Shown here: one piece after another, positions 46,641-58,474 of the stretch
How positions within the stretch are numbered: position 1 is the first letter of the stretch
Layout: each line of letters starts with the position of its first letter
Assembly (NCBI GenBank): GCA_036023115.1
Contig: JAYKKT010000074.1
Location: forward strand, 14,369,501 to 14,433,500
Source: Brasenia schreberi
Taxonomy: Eukaryota > Streptophyta > Magnoliopsida > Nymphaeales > Cabombaceae
Direction of reading: 5' to 3'
Length of the DNA: 64,000 nt
Notes under the pieces: model-generated
Seen by the model: only the letters and a program-made list of their open reading frames with translations
The model's database searches: none
Told to the model about the DNA's origin: nothing
Program-made: the position numbers and the translations under genes

Positions 46641-47483
46641 TACAGCTTAGAACATTTTAATCAATTTTGTCTTTAATTTGATCTTGATTTTTTTATTATC
46701 AAGATGGGGTTTGGGAATATCTTTACCAGCTAAAAAAAAAGATATGCAAGATGCCTTTGCCTCTTTTGAATTCCTACCGAAAAAACTAAAGATCCTTGAG
46801 TTGCAACTTTTGACAGTCTTATTGTATTGGTGAATGAATGGAGCGCCATCGGGGCATTCATCATGATAGGTAAGTGAAAATGAGAGTCTTGATTTAGGTC
46901 CGCTAGAATTGGCTTGACAATTGGGTCACAGATCAGTGGGTTGATTCTGCAACTCGGCTAGGCTAGATCATGCTAGCATTCTTCGTCAAACTAATTATGT
47001 AACGGTGAAATTCTAACTTCAATGCATATGAAATAAGCAAAATAAGGCCTTTAAACCAAGTTATATGAAAAGATTGCAAGGACAGATACAATTAGATCAT
47101 ATCCGGACTTTGTCCATCAGTAATTGGCTGAGCTTGGCGATTTGTCCGACCCTGATTTAAGCATTGATGCAATGCACATGTAGCCCGGTTAACCATTACA
47201 TACCATTTCGTTTCGCTTTTATAAGAATCATTTTTTTTATAGGTAACTTAAAGGAACTACCCCTCGAGGGATCGCGAGTTGCAACAACCAAGCATAGATA
47301 TTGCAGGCTAAGGTGCCGACCAGACTCAGCCGTTTAGGTTTGTGCTAAAGCGCGTAGAAGATTGGTTTCCCTTGTTTGATTAACCTGTTCTTGCATAGTT
47401 ATCTCTCTTTACTTCTCCATGAGGCAGTGGTGGACTCATTTTAGGACAAGGTGAGACATGCATTTCACTTTAAATCGGAAGAA
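46641..47483. other. non-coding, no feature recognised
   Basis: AT-rich intergenic DNA with no supported frame, repeat or RNA gene. Confidence 0.4.
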
Positions 47484-47500
47484 TTTTGTCTTGATCATTA

Positions 47501-47569
47501 CAACAACAACAACAACAACAACTAAGCCTTTTCCCATACTAGACGGGGTCGGCTACATGGATTCTTTGT
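47501..47569 (-). mobile_element. minimal RTE insertion, copy F (69 bp)
   Basis: Only the RTE 3' terminus: (aac)n followed by taagccttttcccatactag and ggctacatggattctttgtt. Flanked by TTTTGTCTTGATCATTA at 47484-47500 and TTTTGTCTTAATCATTA at 47570-47586, a 17-bp duplication with one mismatch. It is thus a genuine, separate target-primed insertion. Confidence 0.92.
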
Positions 47570-47586
47570 TTTTGTCTTAATCATTA

Positions 47587-48160
47587 TATATAAGAAAATA
47601 TAAGTGTTTATGGACGTGAAATACACGTGTATCTCACCCGAAATATAAGTCGCCTTACCCCAAAAAACATTGTGAGTTTACCGTTGTCATAGTTAAGGCA
47701 GAGTCGGTATAATGTGCCTCTAGGTTGTCCTAACCGCATAGAAATGCATGTAGCAATGGGCTCAGCACGGTTGGCCGGGTTAATGAAGGACGGTCAGGCT
47801 ACAGTTTTGTGGGTATCATCTGGATGGAGTGGCCTTCGGCGGGATCAGTAACATGAACCGGGTTCCGTGTCAACGCCACTCGATAAACTGCCAACCCGGG
47901 AGGACCGAAGGTTCTTTCCGCGTTTTCGACTGACAGAATAGATTGCAAACTAATGGAAGCAGCCGCCTTTATTTACCACGTACAAAACGCATTAGATGCT
48001 CGTCGGTGAAAGATGTCCTTAAATTTTTTTTATATACAAGTCCTTTTATATATAGATAGATAGATATTTACGATCGTCATAACAAGACAAAATGGCAGTG
48101 TAATACAAGAAGATGGTCTTAAATAATGCCGACACGAAAAGAGATCAACAAGTTTGAGTT
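47587..48160. other. intergenic, no gene recognised
   Basis: A GC-richer patch at 47690-47910 (cggttggccgggttaatg; cttcggcgggatcagtaac) without an open frame. The rest is AT-rich. Confidence 0.35.
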
Positions 48161-48165
48161 TGCAA

Positions 48166-48310
48166 CCAGAGCGTTAGGTCGTTAACTGTTCTCTTGCTGC
48201 TGGTGGGGAGTCGTCGTCCTGCCTCTTCTTTGAACTAAGATCGGGGAATTCAACTCCCGAGGTTACACGCATATGTGTGTTAAGGCTTCGGCCTACCTTC
48301 ATAAAAAAAG
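48166..48310 (+). mobile_element. tRNA-derived SINE candidate S2
   Basis: gcgttaggtcgttaactg near the start, B-box-like gaattcaactcccgagg, then gcatatgtgtgttaaggcttcggcctacc and an A-rich end. Its second half matches candidate S1 and its 3' motif matches S3 and S4. Confidence 0.55.
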
Positions 48311-48985
48311 GAAAAAGAGGTTATTCAGATAATCTTAGTATACACACATAAATAGATACCTATATAATTATTTACGTATGTGTGCATGTATAAGTGTTTG
48401 TTTATATATATGAAAACTTTTGAGTTAGTGTTTTCCCCTAAGCAATAAGGAATGCTTCATTTTCTGCTTACTGTTAAACCTAGACATGTCCTATTGCGAA
48501 ACCGGAACCGAGTTATTCTGACGGATGGTTCTGGTTTTGGGTTCTAAACAGTCTCCCCACTCTTAAATTTTCTTTTCGGTAAAAGCAAAGAAACAATTTA
48601 TGCATCCAGTGAGAGTCAAACTTCCAACCAACTCAATGATAGAGAGTGTCCTACCGTTGACATACCGATGAATATGTGAATGAAAGTTGGACTTAATAAA
48701 TAAACTATAGAGGGCAGTTTGGAACTATCACTTTTGAGCCGATTTCTAAAACTCATGAACCTAAACTGAATCGGGAGGTTTTCAGTTCCAATTTTTGACG
48801 ACTTTTTAAGCTGATTCTATTTTGGTTTGAACCATTTACGAGAGATTAGTATGATGTCACGGAAATTTTCGTAGTACATTTAGTTCTTTAATCAAATGTG
48901 CGTCGTTAAGTGTTTGTTGTTTAACTGGAGGATAGATAATTGCAACACCGATAGGTGCAAGTTTGTCATGGTTGCAAAGTTGTTC
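48311..48985. other. intergenic, AACCGG-type dispersed repeat
   Basis: 48480-48840 contains gaaaccggaaccgag, ggttctggttttggg and similar strings, plus a tRNA-like stretch (ccaactcaatgatagagag). No gene. Confidence 0.35.
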
Positions 48986-48989
48986 AAAT

Positions 48990-49145
48990 CGTGCACAATG
49001 GGAAATAGCTTACCTGGCTAACTCAAAAGTTGAAGGCTATGTATTGGATATCCAGGCATATGTCTACTAGCTTATAGCAATGAACTCAAAAGTTGAACGC
49101 TATGTATTTGATATCGAGGCATATGTCTACTAGCTTATGGCAATG
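48990..49145 (+). repeat. SINE-like sequence with 63-bp tandem duplication
   Basis: gggaaatagcttacctggct resembles the A-box region of the candidate at 55590. The stretch actcaaaagttgaaggctat onward is then repeated at 49021 and 49084, exactly 63 bp apart, with four or five differences. Confidence 0.7.
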
Positions 49146-49254
49146 ATAATATTAAGTCAACTCATGCAACCTTGCTCGATCCAATTCAAGAGGGATGGGG
49201 AATATCCGACTAGATTAAGTTTGGATTCGGTGTAGGACCAAAGTGCCTTGACTT

Positions 49255-49600
49255 TGTAAGGTTGTGGACATTCTCAGCAACCCATCACAAAAACAGTTGG
49301 ACTGGTCATCCAGTTGTTATCTGTGGTCACGGTTATGGAAAAGGATGGTTGTTACGACTGTAAGGATGAAACCGTTTGACTGTTACTAAAATACACGGTA
49401 ACAGTTCAGTTATAGGGGTTTCTGAAGAGAAAAGCCCAGTGGGATAAACTGAGAAGGGAGGAGCACGCGCTGCTCTATAAATACAGAGCAGCGCGTATAG
49501 ATAAACAACATCAATTGAAACATATCATTAGAAACCTTTCCAGGCAAACTGCGCTGCTCTATATGTGTGTTTTGTTGCTTATTTAATGTTTCCTTTTTAC
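49255..49600 (+). repeat. 5' LTR of the copia element
   Basis: Aligns with the 3' LTR from TGTAAGGTTGTG through attagaaacctttccaggc (49546). It then diverges, with a second copy of gcgctgctctata at 49550. TATAAATA is at 49476-49483, within a perfect inverted repeat. Confidence 0.8.
49466..49495. promoter_or_regulatory. TATA box inside an 11-bp inverted repeat (copia 5' LTR)
   Basis: CGCGCTGCTCT at 49466-49476 and AGAGCAGCGCG at 49485-49495 are exact complements around ATAAATAC. In the 3' LTR the arms have decayed (gcactgctat and agagcaacac), while TATAAATAC is kept. Confidence 0.85.
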
Positions 49601-49649
49601 ACTGTCTAATTGTTATAATTGCCAAACACATAAAAATGAACTCTTGAAT

Positions 49650-50500
49650 ATGTGTGTCAGAATTGGAAAAAATCGAAAAGTTAAATGGTTTGAACTTCCA
49701 AACATAGAAGAGAAGAATTTCGCTTGCTCTAATTCAAGAGGGATGGGGAATATCCGACTAGATTAAAGGAAACTGTGCATCCATCACTACCAGATGCAAT
49801 TGAGCAACAGATAGAAATATATAAAACATTTCTAAAGGATAACATAATAGCAAGAACTGACATATTGACATACATGGAAGATGACTTGATAAGGGTCTTC
49901 GAAGAATAAGAGACCGCAAAAGAGTTGTTCGACTCCATAACAGCCATATATGACACAATTGTCAAACTACATATACAGTTGCTACTACAGAAATACAATT
50001 CTTTCAAAATGAAAGAAGGAGACAACGTAGTAGAACATGTAAACCACATGTTGGTAATGGCTATGGACCTCGCTGTGACAAAGTCAGTCATCTCGAAACC
50101 AATGCAGATATCAACTATCCAGAAAAGTCTTCCCTCGTCATACAACATGATCACCACTACCCTTAGATTAGGACCAGAAATTAACCTTTTTAAATTGCCT
50201 CTCAAACTAACAATAAAGCAAGAACATATATGAGTAAAACTAAAAAAAAAAATTACTAGTGGTATAAGATGAGATAAGGTCTAGTTCAAAACCTAACAAA
50301 AAGATAAATAAATCAAACAAAAAGTTTGGCAATAATAACAAAAAGGGCAGTCAATTTTTAAGAAAACATAGGAAATCGCTTCTCGAATCAAGTGTTTCAG
50401 TTGTGGAAATATGAGACACTACAAGAGAGATTGCCGCAAAAGGAAAGATGGAGGAAACAACCCACAACGCGGACAATTAGAGAAGCAAGACATAATCTGA
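49650..50500 (+). pseudogene. copia gag remains with zinc knuckle
   Basis: Starts near ELEKIEKLNGLNFQ (about 49660-49700). 49925-50233 is open and contains LLLQKYNSFKMKEGDNVVEH and SKPMQISTIQKSLPSSYN, typical of copia gag. The CCHC knuckle CFSCGNMRHYKRDC lies near 50394-50435. Several stops interrupt it. Confidence 0.8.
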
Positions 50501-50519
50501 GTAATATCAGAATGTTTCT

Positions 50520-51865
50520 ATATAGGTCGCCCGGTGACTGGTTGGTTGATTGACTCTTGAGTTACCAGACATATCTCGAAGACTAAGGAAGGGACAATGG
50601 ATCTAAAGAAATACAAATCAGGAGAACATCGGGTGTACATGAGAAACAATACTTTCTCAAATGTTTTGGATATTGAGTCTTGTAGAATCTTTGTACAAGG
50701 CAAACCGGTTGTACTGGCTGATATATTAATTGTGCAATCTATAAGGCGCAATCTATTTCGGTCCCTGCCTTAGTAACGAAGGGTTTTGAGGTAAAATTTA
50801 TTCCTAGGAAGGTGATTGTGGGAAAACATGGGAGAATATTATTTTATGAGAAATTTGATATAGAACATGGACTGTTCAAACTAAATGATAATGAAAATAA
50901 AAATCTTGCTACTTATATTGACTATGCCTTTAATATTGATGTTAATGTATGGCATAAACCTTTTTGGTATATAAGTTTGGAAGAACTTTGACTTAATGCT
51001 TAGATTTGAGGAAAATACTTTTAACAAGTGTGAAACTTGTATACAAGGAAAAATGATAATGAAAGTTTTTCCCAAAGAGTCAATAAGGGTAACAACCCTG
51101 TTGGGAGTCATTCACATGGAGGTGGTGAATATACCTTTATAGAATTTCTTGAATTATGTAAAGACTTTGGTATTGCAAAGCAAAATATAATGCCTACGAC
51201 ACCTCAACAAAATGGTGTAACTGAAAGATATAATATGACCTTACTGAATATGAGAAGGCTTTTTACCAAGGATATTTTGAGAAAAAACTATAAGTATAGT
51301 AGTATACATTCTCAATAGAGTACCATGTAAGGTTGTATTCAATACACCATATGAGATGTGGTTTGAAAGAAAACAAAACCTAGGTCATCTCAGGAGGTGA
51401 GAATCTATTACATATGTAAAGATCCTTGATCAGTCTAAAAACAAGTTAGACAGTAGGTTCTTGAGATGTATATTCATCGAATATCTTAAAGGTTTAAAGG
51501 GATATCAGTTTTATCATAAGCACCACAGTCTGATAGAAAGCAGAAATATTGAATTCTTAGAAGATACTAAGAATGACATCTTGAAAAATAATGATGAATA
51601 TACTGATGATCTAGATCAATTATCATATGAGCACATAGAAGATCTTCTTAAAACAAACGAAACCTTAAGTGGACATAAAAGGCCTAGGGCTACTCCGTCC
51701 TACTTAAAGGATTATCACAATTATCTTACAGAAGAAGCATGTAATTCGGTGGATTTAGATAAATTGACTGATAACTTTACTTATGAGCAAGCTATGAATT
51801 CATCGGAAGCAACAGATTGGGAGAAAGTCATAGATGAGAAAATTGAATTCATTGAAAAAAACTAA
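50520..51865 (+). pseudogene. copia protease and integrase remains
   Basis: Protease: WLIDS, then TGA where the active-site Gly codon should be, then VTRHISK (near 50550). Integrase: KCETCIQGKM near 51020 is the end of the HHCC motif. QQNGVTERYNMTLLNM at 51200-51250 includes the catalytic Glu. The connector toward RT is open at 51461-51865 (RCIFIEYLKGLKGYQFYH; YEQAMNSSEATDWEKVI). Confidence 0.82.
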
Positions 51866-51869
51866 GTCT

Positions 51870-53110
51870 GGGAATTGAATGATTTTCCAAAAGGAAGGAA
51901 AACTATAGGCGGTAAATGAGTTTTGAAAAAGAAATATAAGGCCAATGATTCAATCGATAAGTTTAAAGCGAGGTTGGTTGCAAATGATTTTTCGCAAAAA
52001 GAGGAGATATATTATATTGAGAGATATTTCCTAATTGTGAAATTTACATCCAAAAAGAGGGGACTTATATCAGTTATATGTAAAGACAGCTTTTCTAAAT
52101 AGAGATTTAGATGAAGTCATATACATGCAGCAACCCGAAGGATTTATAGTTGAAGGCTAAGAAGATAAAGTATATAGGTTGAGAAAATCCTTATATAGCT
52201 TGAAACAATCACCTCGCCAATGGTATTTGACTTTTCAAAATGTCATTATAGAACTTGGGTTTTTGGCTAATGAACTTGATCACTTTGTATATGTTTGGAA
52301 CAGTGGGAGCCACTTTGCCATCTTATCATTATATGTATATGACATATTGTTGACTGAGAATAACAATGAGATGATTGTGAAAACCATGTCATGGTTAAAC
52401 TCAAGGTTCAAAATTAAAGATATGGGGAAAGCATCCTATATCATGGGTATAAAGATCTCTCGAGATAGAAAATTTAAATTTTTATGCCTAAGTCAAGAGA
52501 GAGATATTGACTATATTCTCAAGAAGTTCAAAATGGGTGAATGCAAGTATGTTATTACACCTGTTGCAAAAGGGGTTCAGCTAAGTAAGGTTGATTGTCC
52601 CGATGAAGTTGACAATAAGCCTAATGTTTCTTATACACAAGTTGTGGGTAGCTTGATGTATGTTATGCTGTGTAAAAGACCTAATATCAACTTTGTTGTT
52701 GGTCTTGTGAATAAATATCAAAGTAATCCTCGATGACAGTATTGAATATCTACAAAAAGGATTTTAAGATATTTGAAAGGAACAAGAGACTTGAAACTTT
52801 GTTTTCAAACAGATGAACTGAAAGTGATAAGATACTCAAATGCTAACTTTGCTGAGAACAAAGATGACATCAAATCTATCTCAGGGCAAATATTCTTATT
52901 TGGAGGTGTTGTTGTTTCTTGAGCATGTAAGAAACAGGGTTGTGTAGCATTGCATACACAAGAAGCTAAGTATGTGGCTTGTTGTATGGATGTAATGAGT
53001 GTCGTTTGGATAAGCCGCTTCATACGTAATTTGAAGCTGGAGATAACCGACGAGCCAATTGTTATTTACTGTGACAATAACACAACAATTATTCTTATCA
53101 AGTGGAGCTA
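51870..53110 (+). pseudogene. copia reverse transcriptase and RNase H remains
   Basis: 52179-52736 is open: RKSLYSLKQSPRQWY, then LSLYVYDILL, where the family catalytic box is YVDD and the first Asp is Tyr here. FKIKDMGKASYIMGIKI follows. RNase H continues to about 53110 with ILRYLKGTRDLKLCF, YSNANFAENKDDIKSISG, a stop inside the VSW-type motif, and VIYCDNNT. Confidence 0.85.
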
Positions 53111-53429
53111 ATAGCTCTAAAAGCAAGCATATAATGGTTAAATACCATTATGTTCATGATATGGTTATGAGAAAGAAAATATTCATCTCATACATGCCAA
53201 TAAATGATATGTTGGCATACCCCTTGACTAAAAGCATAACAGAGCAACTTTTCTCAAAACATGTTGTGAACATGGGTTTGAAATATGTTTGATTATTGTG
53301 TACGTAAATAACCACACAATGGGTAGTGATTGCAATAGCAATCATGAAATGACATTACTAGGAAAACCCTGTAAAAGTGGAGGAAAACCAGTATGTCAGT
53401 ACACTTTTCTCGAATAACCAAGTGAGAGA

Positions 53430-53897
53430 TGTAAGGTTGTGACTATTCTCGGTAATCCAACAAAGAAACAGCTGGATTGGTCATCCAACCGTTATTTGTA
53501 GTCACGGTTACGAAAAGGATGATCGTAACAGCTGTAAAGGATGAAACCGTCAGACCGTTACCAAAATACACGGTAATAGTCCGGTTATAGGGGCTCCTAA
53601 AGAGAAAAGCCCAGTGGGATAAACCAAGAAGGGAGGAGCATGCACTGCTATATAAATACAGAGCAACACATATAGATAAACAACATCAATTGAAACAAAT
53701 CATTAGAAACCTTTCGAGGCAAACCCTGCTGCTTGAAAACCTCGAACCGAAATATATATACCTTTGTTCTTCCGCTGGAGGCATACCTAAGAAGCTATAC
53801 AGCAAGGAACCGAAAGTTAACGACAAAGAACCAGAGGTCGACAGAAACCGGAACCCGGCAAGACGACAACCGGAAACTCCACATACTCAATACTCAA

Positions 53898-53900
<3 letters not shown>
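53430..53900 (+). repeat. 3' LTR of the copia element
   Basis: Starts TGTAAGGTTGTG. Conserved blocks with the 5' LTR include aaagcccagtgggataaac and tagataaacaacatcaattg. The end is placed before a TG/TA microsatellite at about 53900; the exact CA end is not certain. Confidence 0.75.
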
Positions 53901-53928
<28 letters not shown>

Positions 53929-54044
53929 ATTCATGACCACTTTTTATTTTTTTAATTCAAATTTAAATTATTGATCATGTTAATAAAATGGTAAAACTGT
54001 TTAATTGGATTTGAGTATTGTTGGCATTTACCACATTATATCTA

Positions 54045-54046
<2 letters not shown>

Positions 54047-54126
<80 letters not shown>
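54047..54126. repeat. (TA)n microsatellite
   Basis: About 40 TA units. Shorter TA tracts lie at 53908-53927 and 56657-56680. Confidence 0.95.
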
Positions 54127-54128
<2 letters not shown>

Positions 54129-54679
54129 CTCATCTGCCCATTGCCATCCCTACTAGCTTGACCTCGCCATTGTAGTCCAAAAGAAAGGGTTCAAATCCTT
54201 AACCCAAGATCCTCGCCTCTAGTGAGAATATCTCTCACAAGTAAATGAGAGAGACGACTAGGTTCTTACGTGATCGAGTGACCTACAAAATCGAGCCTCT
54301 TCTATAACGGGGTTGTGGTCTGGGTTTCGTATGGCCTTTACAAAATTCAACTAACTGAATCCACCACTAATTGGATTCTTCTTGCTTCGAGATTCAAACC
54401 ATTCTTCAGCTCATTTATTTTTGTAATACGTGAATCGTACGTGTTGGAATAAATACACCTCTCGTTTATATGATTTTTTTCATGAATCTCATTACTATTT
54501 CCAAAATTCAAGGCTCACAATGTACGAAGATGAGCCAGCCCACGGTAACAATGCATTACCCATGGTTTCTCTCTCTCTCTCCCTCTCTCTCTCCATGGTT
54601 TAACACCCAAAACGCGTTTTGGTTCATTAAGAGTTCAAAAGGAGAGGAGAGAAGACGCCCACTGGTTTTGCACTCTTCC

Positions 54680-54687
54680 CTTTATAA
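54680..54687 (+). promoter_or_regulatory. TATA box of the small gene at 54735
   Basis: ctttataagtcac, about 50 bases upstream of the ATG, which leaves a short GA-rich leader. It is preceded by a pyrimidine-rich tract at 54568-54597, a common plant core-promoter feature. Confidence 0.5.
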
Positions 54688-54734
54688 GTCACCCTGCCTC
54701 CGTGCCAAAAAAGGCAGACGAGAGAGAGAGAGAA

Positions 54735-54932
54735 ATGGACGTTTACATCTCAGAGGAATACAAATGGGCTCGTTATGGAGAGAGAAAGGAAGCTGCAGGA
54801 AAGAGAGTGAAGAAGCAAGGAGATGATCAAGTGAAGGAGAAGATGACCAAGGCTGCCATCGTGTCTCACGTTGAAGGAGCATTTAGTGGTGGCCGGAACG
54901 AACACATTTTCCTCAGTTGCTTCTCTGCTTGA
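54735..54932 (+). CDS. small basic protein, candidate host gene
   Basis: 65 residues, single exon, start chosen at the ATG after the GA-rich leader (MDVYISEEYKWARYGERKEA). The middle is Lys/Arg/Glu-rich and probably helical (GKRVKKQGDDQVKEKMTK), and the end is EHIFLSCFSA. I do not recognise a named domain. The layout, an MDVY-SEEY start, basic middle and Phe-Ser-Cys-Phe-Ser-Ala end, resembles short uncharacterised plant proteins of similar length as I remember them; that is recollection, not a search. Support: its own TATA box, an in-frame start consistent with a short leader, no transposon features, and a quiet flank. It could still be a chance frame. Confidence 0.5.
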   Translation: MDVYISEEYKWARYGERKEAAGKRVKKQGDDQVKEKMTKAAIVSHVEGAFSGGRNEHIFLSCFSA

Positions 54933-55589
54933 AATTCAGTCGTCCATCGACCCAAGATGGACGGTACATACAACATTCTCCACTCGTCGATCTTAGACGC
55001 GCACTCCCGCTCACCAACCCCAACAATTGGTTCTCCCTCATTGTTCAATTTTTACTGTCTCTTGTCTTAGTTCCGAACAGGAAAATTTTGACAGAGTGCA
55101 ATGCATTCATATGTACAAATTGGAATTTTGTATGAATTCTCTAACTAGTTTCTTCCTTTTCTTTTGGATTTAGTTTTAGATGAAACGAGGGACTAATTCG
55201 GATCTTTGCGTTTTCTCGCTCCATTTCTTATGTATAATGAGATGTTCCAATACTATAAGCAGGATATTTCAGGTATTGGGCCGGATATTTCAGATGGTCT
55301 GCTTGATTTGATAAGTCTGAACTTAAAAGGAAATGAACTTTTTCCCCAATAAATAGTCCTTTGTTGAAAGGGACGCGAGAGAGAGAGTTTTTTTTGGAAC
55401 AGTGGACACACCGGATCCAGAACTTTGCAAGAGCGGTGCTCTGCATATTCACCATCTTTATTGTTTTACAGCTAACCACAAAGTTTGAACGTACCTTGAA
55501 TGGAAAGGAACGAGAAAAATGAGGTGATCATTAAACTGAAACTATACATGTTCACTAACGTGACCACTCTAACTTTGCACAAATAATTG

Positions 55590-55690
55590 TCCATACTCCG
55601 CACAACGAGCAATAGCTCACCTAGCTGGGAGGTTGACTGACCAAAGTTGAAGGTCGTGAGTTCGATACCATGAGGAGGGTGTTGATTTAA
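55590..55690 (+). mobile_element. tRNA-derived SINE candidate
   Basis: A box tagctcacctagctgg and B box gtgagttcgatacc with tRNA-like spacing of about 45 bases. The same head and middle (accaaagttgaagg) occur at 48990-49060. Confidence 0.5.
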
Positions 55691-57084
55691 TGTTAATTAT
55701 GGTTGGGTTAGTTAAACTCATGTACATTGTTTAAAATTCCTAAATATTCAATTGATGCATCATTCATTTATGTGAAAATTCAAAATGTCTAAAAAGTCTC
55801 TTACTTTTGCATGTAAAACTCAAAAGAAGAAGTTTGTTTCATCTATCTTTAAAGTGAGACAAACTCAAATGTTCTTTTATATAGTTGGTAGCTCATTAAC
55901 TTTAGTTTAAAGAGTTTGGGGAGGATATGTTAGACCACACATACATGCCGAGTCGAGCCTAGGCTTATGCTTAGGCTTGAAAATTCTTTTTGGTCTATCT
56001 TTTTGCACGAAAAACTTTTGATCTACGAAATGTCTGCATGAATGGTTACGAAACGAAGAGGTGCATTATTTGGATCAGATCTATAATTCGTGATCCATCA
56101 CACAACTTATAAATAAGGGATTAAGGCTCTCTAATCCGCATTTATGCCTATGGTGTTTCCTACTCACAAGTGACTGCTCTCAATTATCCTTCATTTCCAG
56201 TCAAAGACAACTGAAGCATGGTCGAGGTCGACTCAAATCAACGTACATTGTTTTGAGTTGTGTGTGTATTTTATCCTAGGAGGAAAGTATAGGTACCCAT
56301 ACGTACTTTGCAGTGGAACGTTGATTTTTGTAAGATAACTTTGCAAGAGCGACTCGTATAAATAAATTTATTTTCTAATTCTTATTTTCTTGTATTTTTC
56401 GTATGATTTATTTATGGCTTACTTTGGATCTACTATGACAAATGTTTATAATTATTACATATTAGTTGTTTTATGCATGTATTTTTACACTAATTTTCTA
56501 TAGAGGGCACATGGCGACCTGGATTCGGCATTCTCCCATTCTGCAGAGAAAAAGAGTCTACAGTCCTCAAACAAGTAGTTCTTTCTCACTATGAGACAAT
56601 ACGAGACAAAAAAAAAAAGCAAGCAGAGCGAGATAGAGTTTAAGGAAAATCCATCCATATATATATATATATATATATATTACATTTATAAAAAAGAATT
56701 ATGTTTTATAAAATATATAATACTAACTGATTTTTCTAAATTAATTTTCATAGGGTGTGTTATACTTGATCGATTGTGGGGTATTGATTGAGTTAGGGGG
56801 ATGATCTCGAAGGCATGTGGGGTGGGGTGGGGTCTAATAAGAGGTCTCTAGTCCGGGTGGAGTGGAAACCCGCCCACCCTATTGCCATCTCTATAAACAT
56901 GATTTTCTCATAAAAATATTTTTCATGAGGATGTTTTGAACGATGATGAAAAAAAGTAATGTATCTAATACTCATAAACCCAAACTTCATCTGTTTTAAA
57001 AGGTTTGTGTAGTTGCCAAGGTGATCCCAGCATGAAAATACCACTTATATCGGTAAGTATTTTATCCCTTCAGATTGATAACTT

Positions 57085-57190
57085 GGCGCCCACAGTTTGA
57101 AGAAAAAGTCTAATATGTTAATACGTGAAGCCTAAGGTTCGAATCCCACCAAACTATCTTTCCACGGAAACTCATTGAGAGAAGCTCGAC
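57085..57190 (+). mobile_element. tRNA-derived SINE candidate
   Basis: A strong B box (aaggttcgaatcccacc at 57132-57148) about 50 bases after an A-box-like cttggcgcccacag. It is not a tRNA gene: no cloverleaf stems are readable. Confidence 0.4.
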
Positions 57191-58474
57191 ATTTTGAAAA
57201 ATTTGTATTTTTGTATTAAAATTTTAAAAAATATTGAAAACTTTTAAAGTCGGTCCTCTCCAGAAACAAGTTTCTGAATCCACCCCTATAACCGAAAATA
57301 CATTTTATCATTGAATTAAACATGTACATTACCAACCAAACAGCAAGTGCCTCCCTCACAATTTAGGAGTGGTTCGAAGAAGAAGAAGTTTGAACCTTTA
57401 GGGCACTCGTTGTTATGATAAGTTGTTCATATTGTGATTATTCGTAATGTCCATGAAGCCACCTTTACCCAAAGTTTCATCAACTAGCCATTAAACACGC
57501 CCATATGAGCTCACTTGTCCGTTGAAATTTCAAAATTATCAGACTGGCTACCGAATGTGAACATTCGGCATTCCCTTGCAACTTTTGTCTAAAAAACTGC
57601 CTCGTCCATTAAATATCAACGATCACCAATGAGCATCAACTACATTGGGCATTCAATTATATAGGGTAATTATCTGAACTGACTAATGAAATATGCAGAA
57701 ATCGAGTTGTCAAGACCTGCTAATTTTCTTGAGGTCCCTAAAGACAATGTAAACCTAAGTTGCATGGATACGGATATGGGTATGGGATATGGTACGAGAG
57801 AGTGAGTACAACCTAAAACTGGGAGCATTTTATACCTAATTTTAGCTATGGATAATGATACAACTGCTGCATGTCCCTATTGGAACATAACTTTAGATTC
57901 GAATACTGACATTCGTTTGATCGAAATTTGGCATCGAAGAAGAATTCAAAGTCAATATTTCATGATTTCCCGATAATTGTTGCATGTTAACATGAAATTA
58001 TTATCTTTTAATATCAATTGCTGTTGAACAATAGATCATCAACATTCGATCATATATTCTAGAGCCACTTGTCTACATTTGGCTACAAATGAGCCATACC
58101 AGTAAAGATTGAACTACAAGTTTTAAGATGGATACGTCTTGTAGATTAGATTGTTGGCATGTTTAACTACGCTAATTTGAGGAAACGACCTGCATAACAG
58201 TAAAATCATGCAATTCAATGGTGTAGATATCTCATGTTTTATGCAAAAAAATCGATATACATGTTCATAATACATGAGCTGAATCTAATATCGATACCAT
58301 ACAACTTCAACTAAAGGTACATGAAAAATGATGAGTTTAAAACAATCAATTGCTGCAAACAACAATTTCCACTTGTATGCATGTTTCTTATCTTTTTATT
58401 TATCACAATGATATTCATAAACAGTTGAAAATGCAACCCTCTAAAAGAAACCAACTAATCCTTATCAAGCTTCA

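Larger units (their letters stand above)
49255..53900 (+). mobile_element. decayed Ty1/copia retrotransposon with both LTRs
   Basis: LTRs start TGTAAGGTTGTG at 49255 and 53430. The internal order is gag, zinc knuckle, protease, integrase, RT, RNase H, which is the copia order. The coding region has many stops and frameshifts. Active-site damage is visible in protease and RT. The LTR pair is clearly diverged and the 5' LTR seems altered after about 49560, so the insertion is old. The right end is uncertain. Confidence 0.9.
54933..58470. other. intergenic region with two SINE-like sequences
   Basis: AT-rich. The SINE-like parts are annotated separately (55590, 57085). 56810-56880 carries a GGGGTGGGG and CCCGCCCACC segment ending ctattgccatctct, a string also found after the TA tract at 54135. 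No gene is supported. Confidence 0.35.

Noticed and set aside
57132..57148. tRNA gene based on the B box
   Set aside because: No acceptor, D or anticodon stems can be paired around it; treated as SINE-like.
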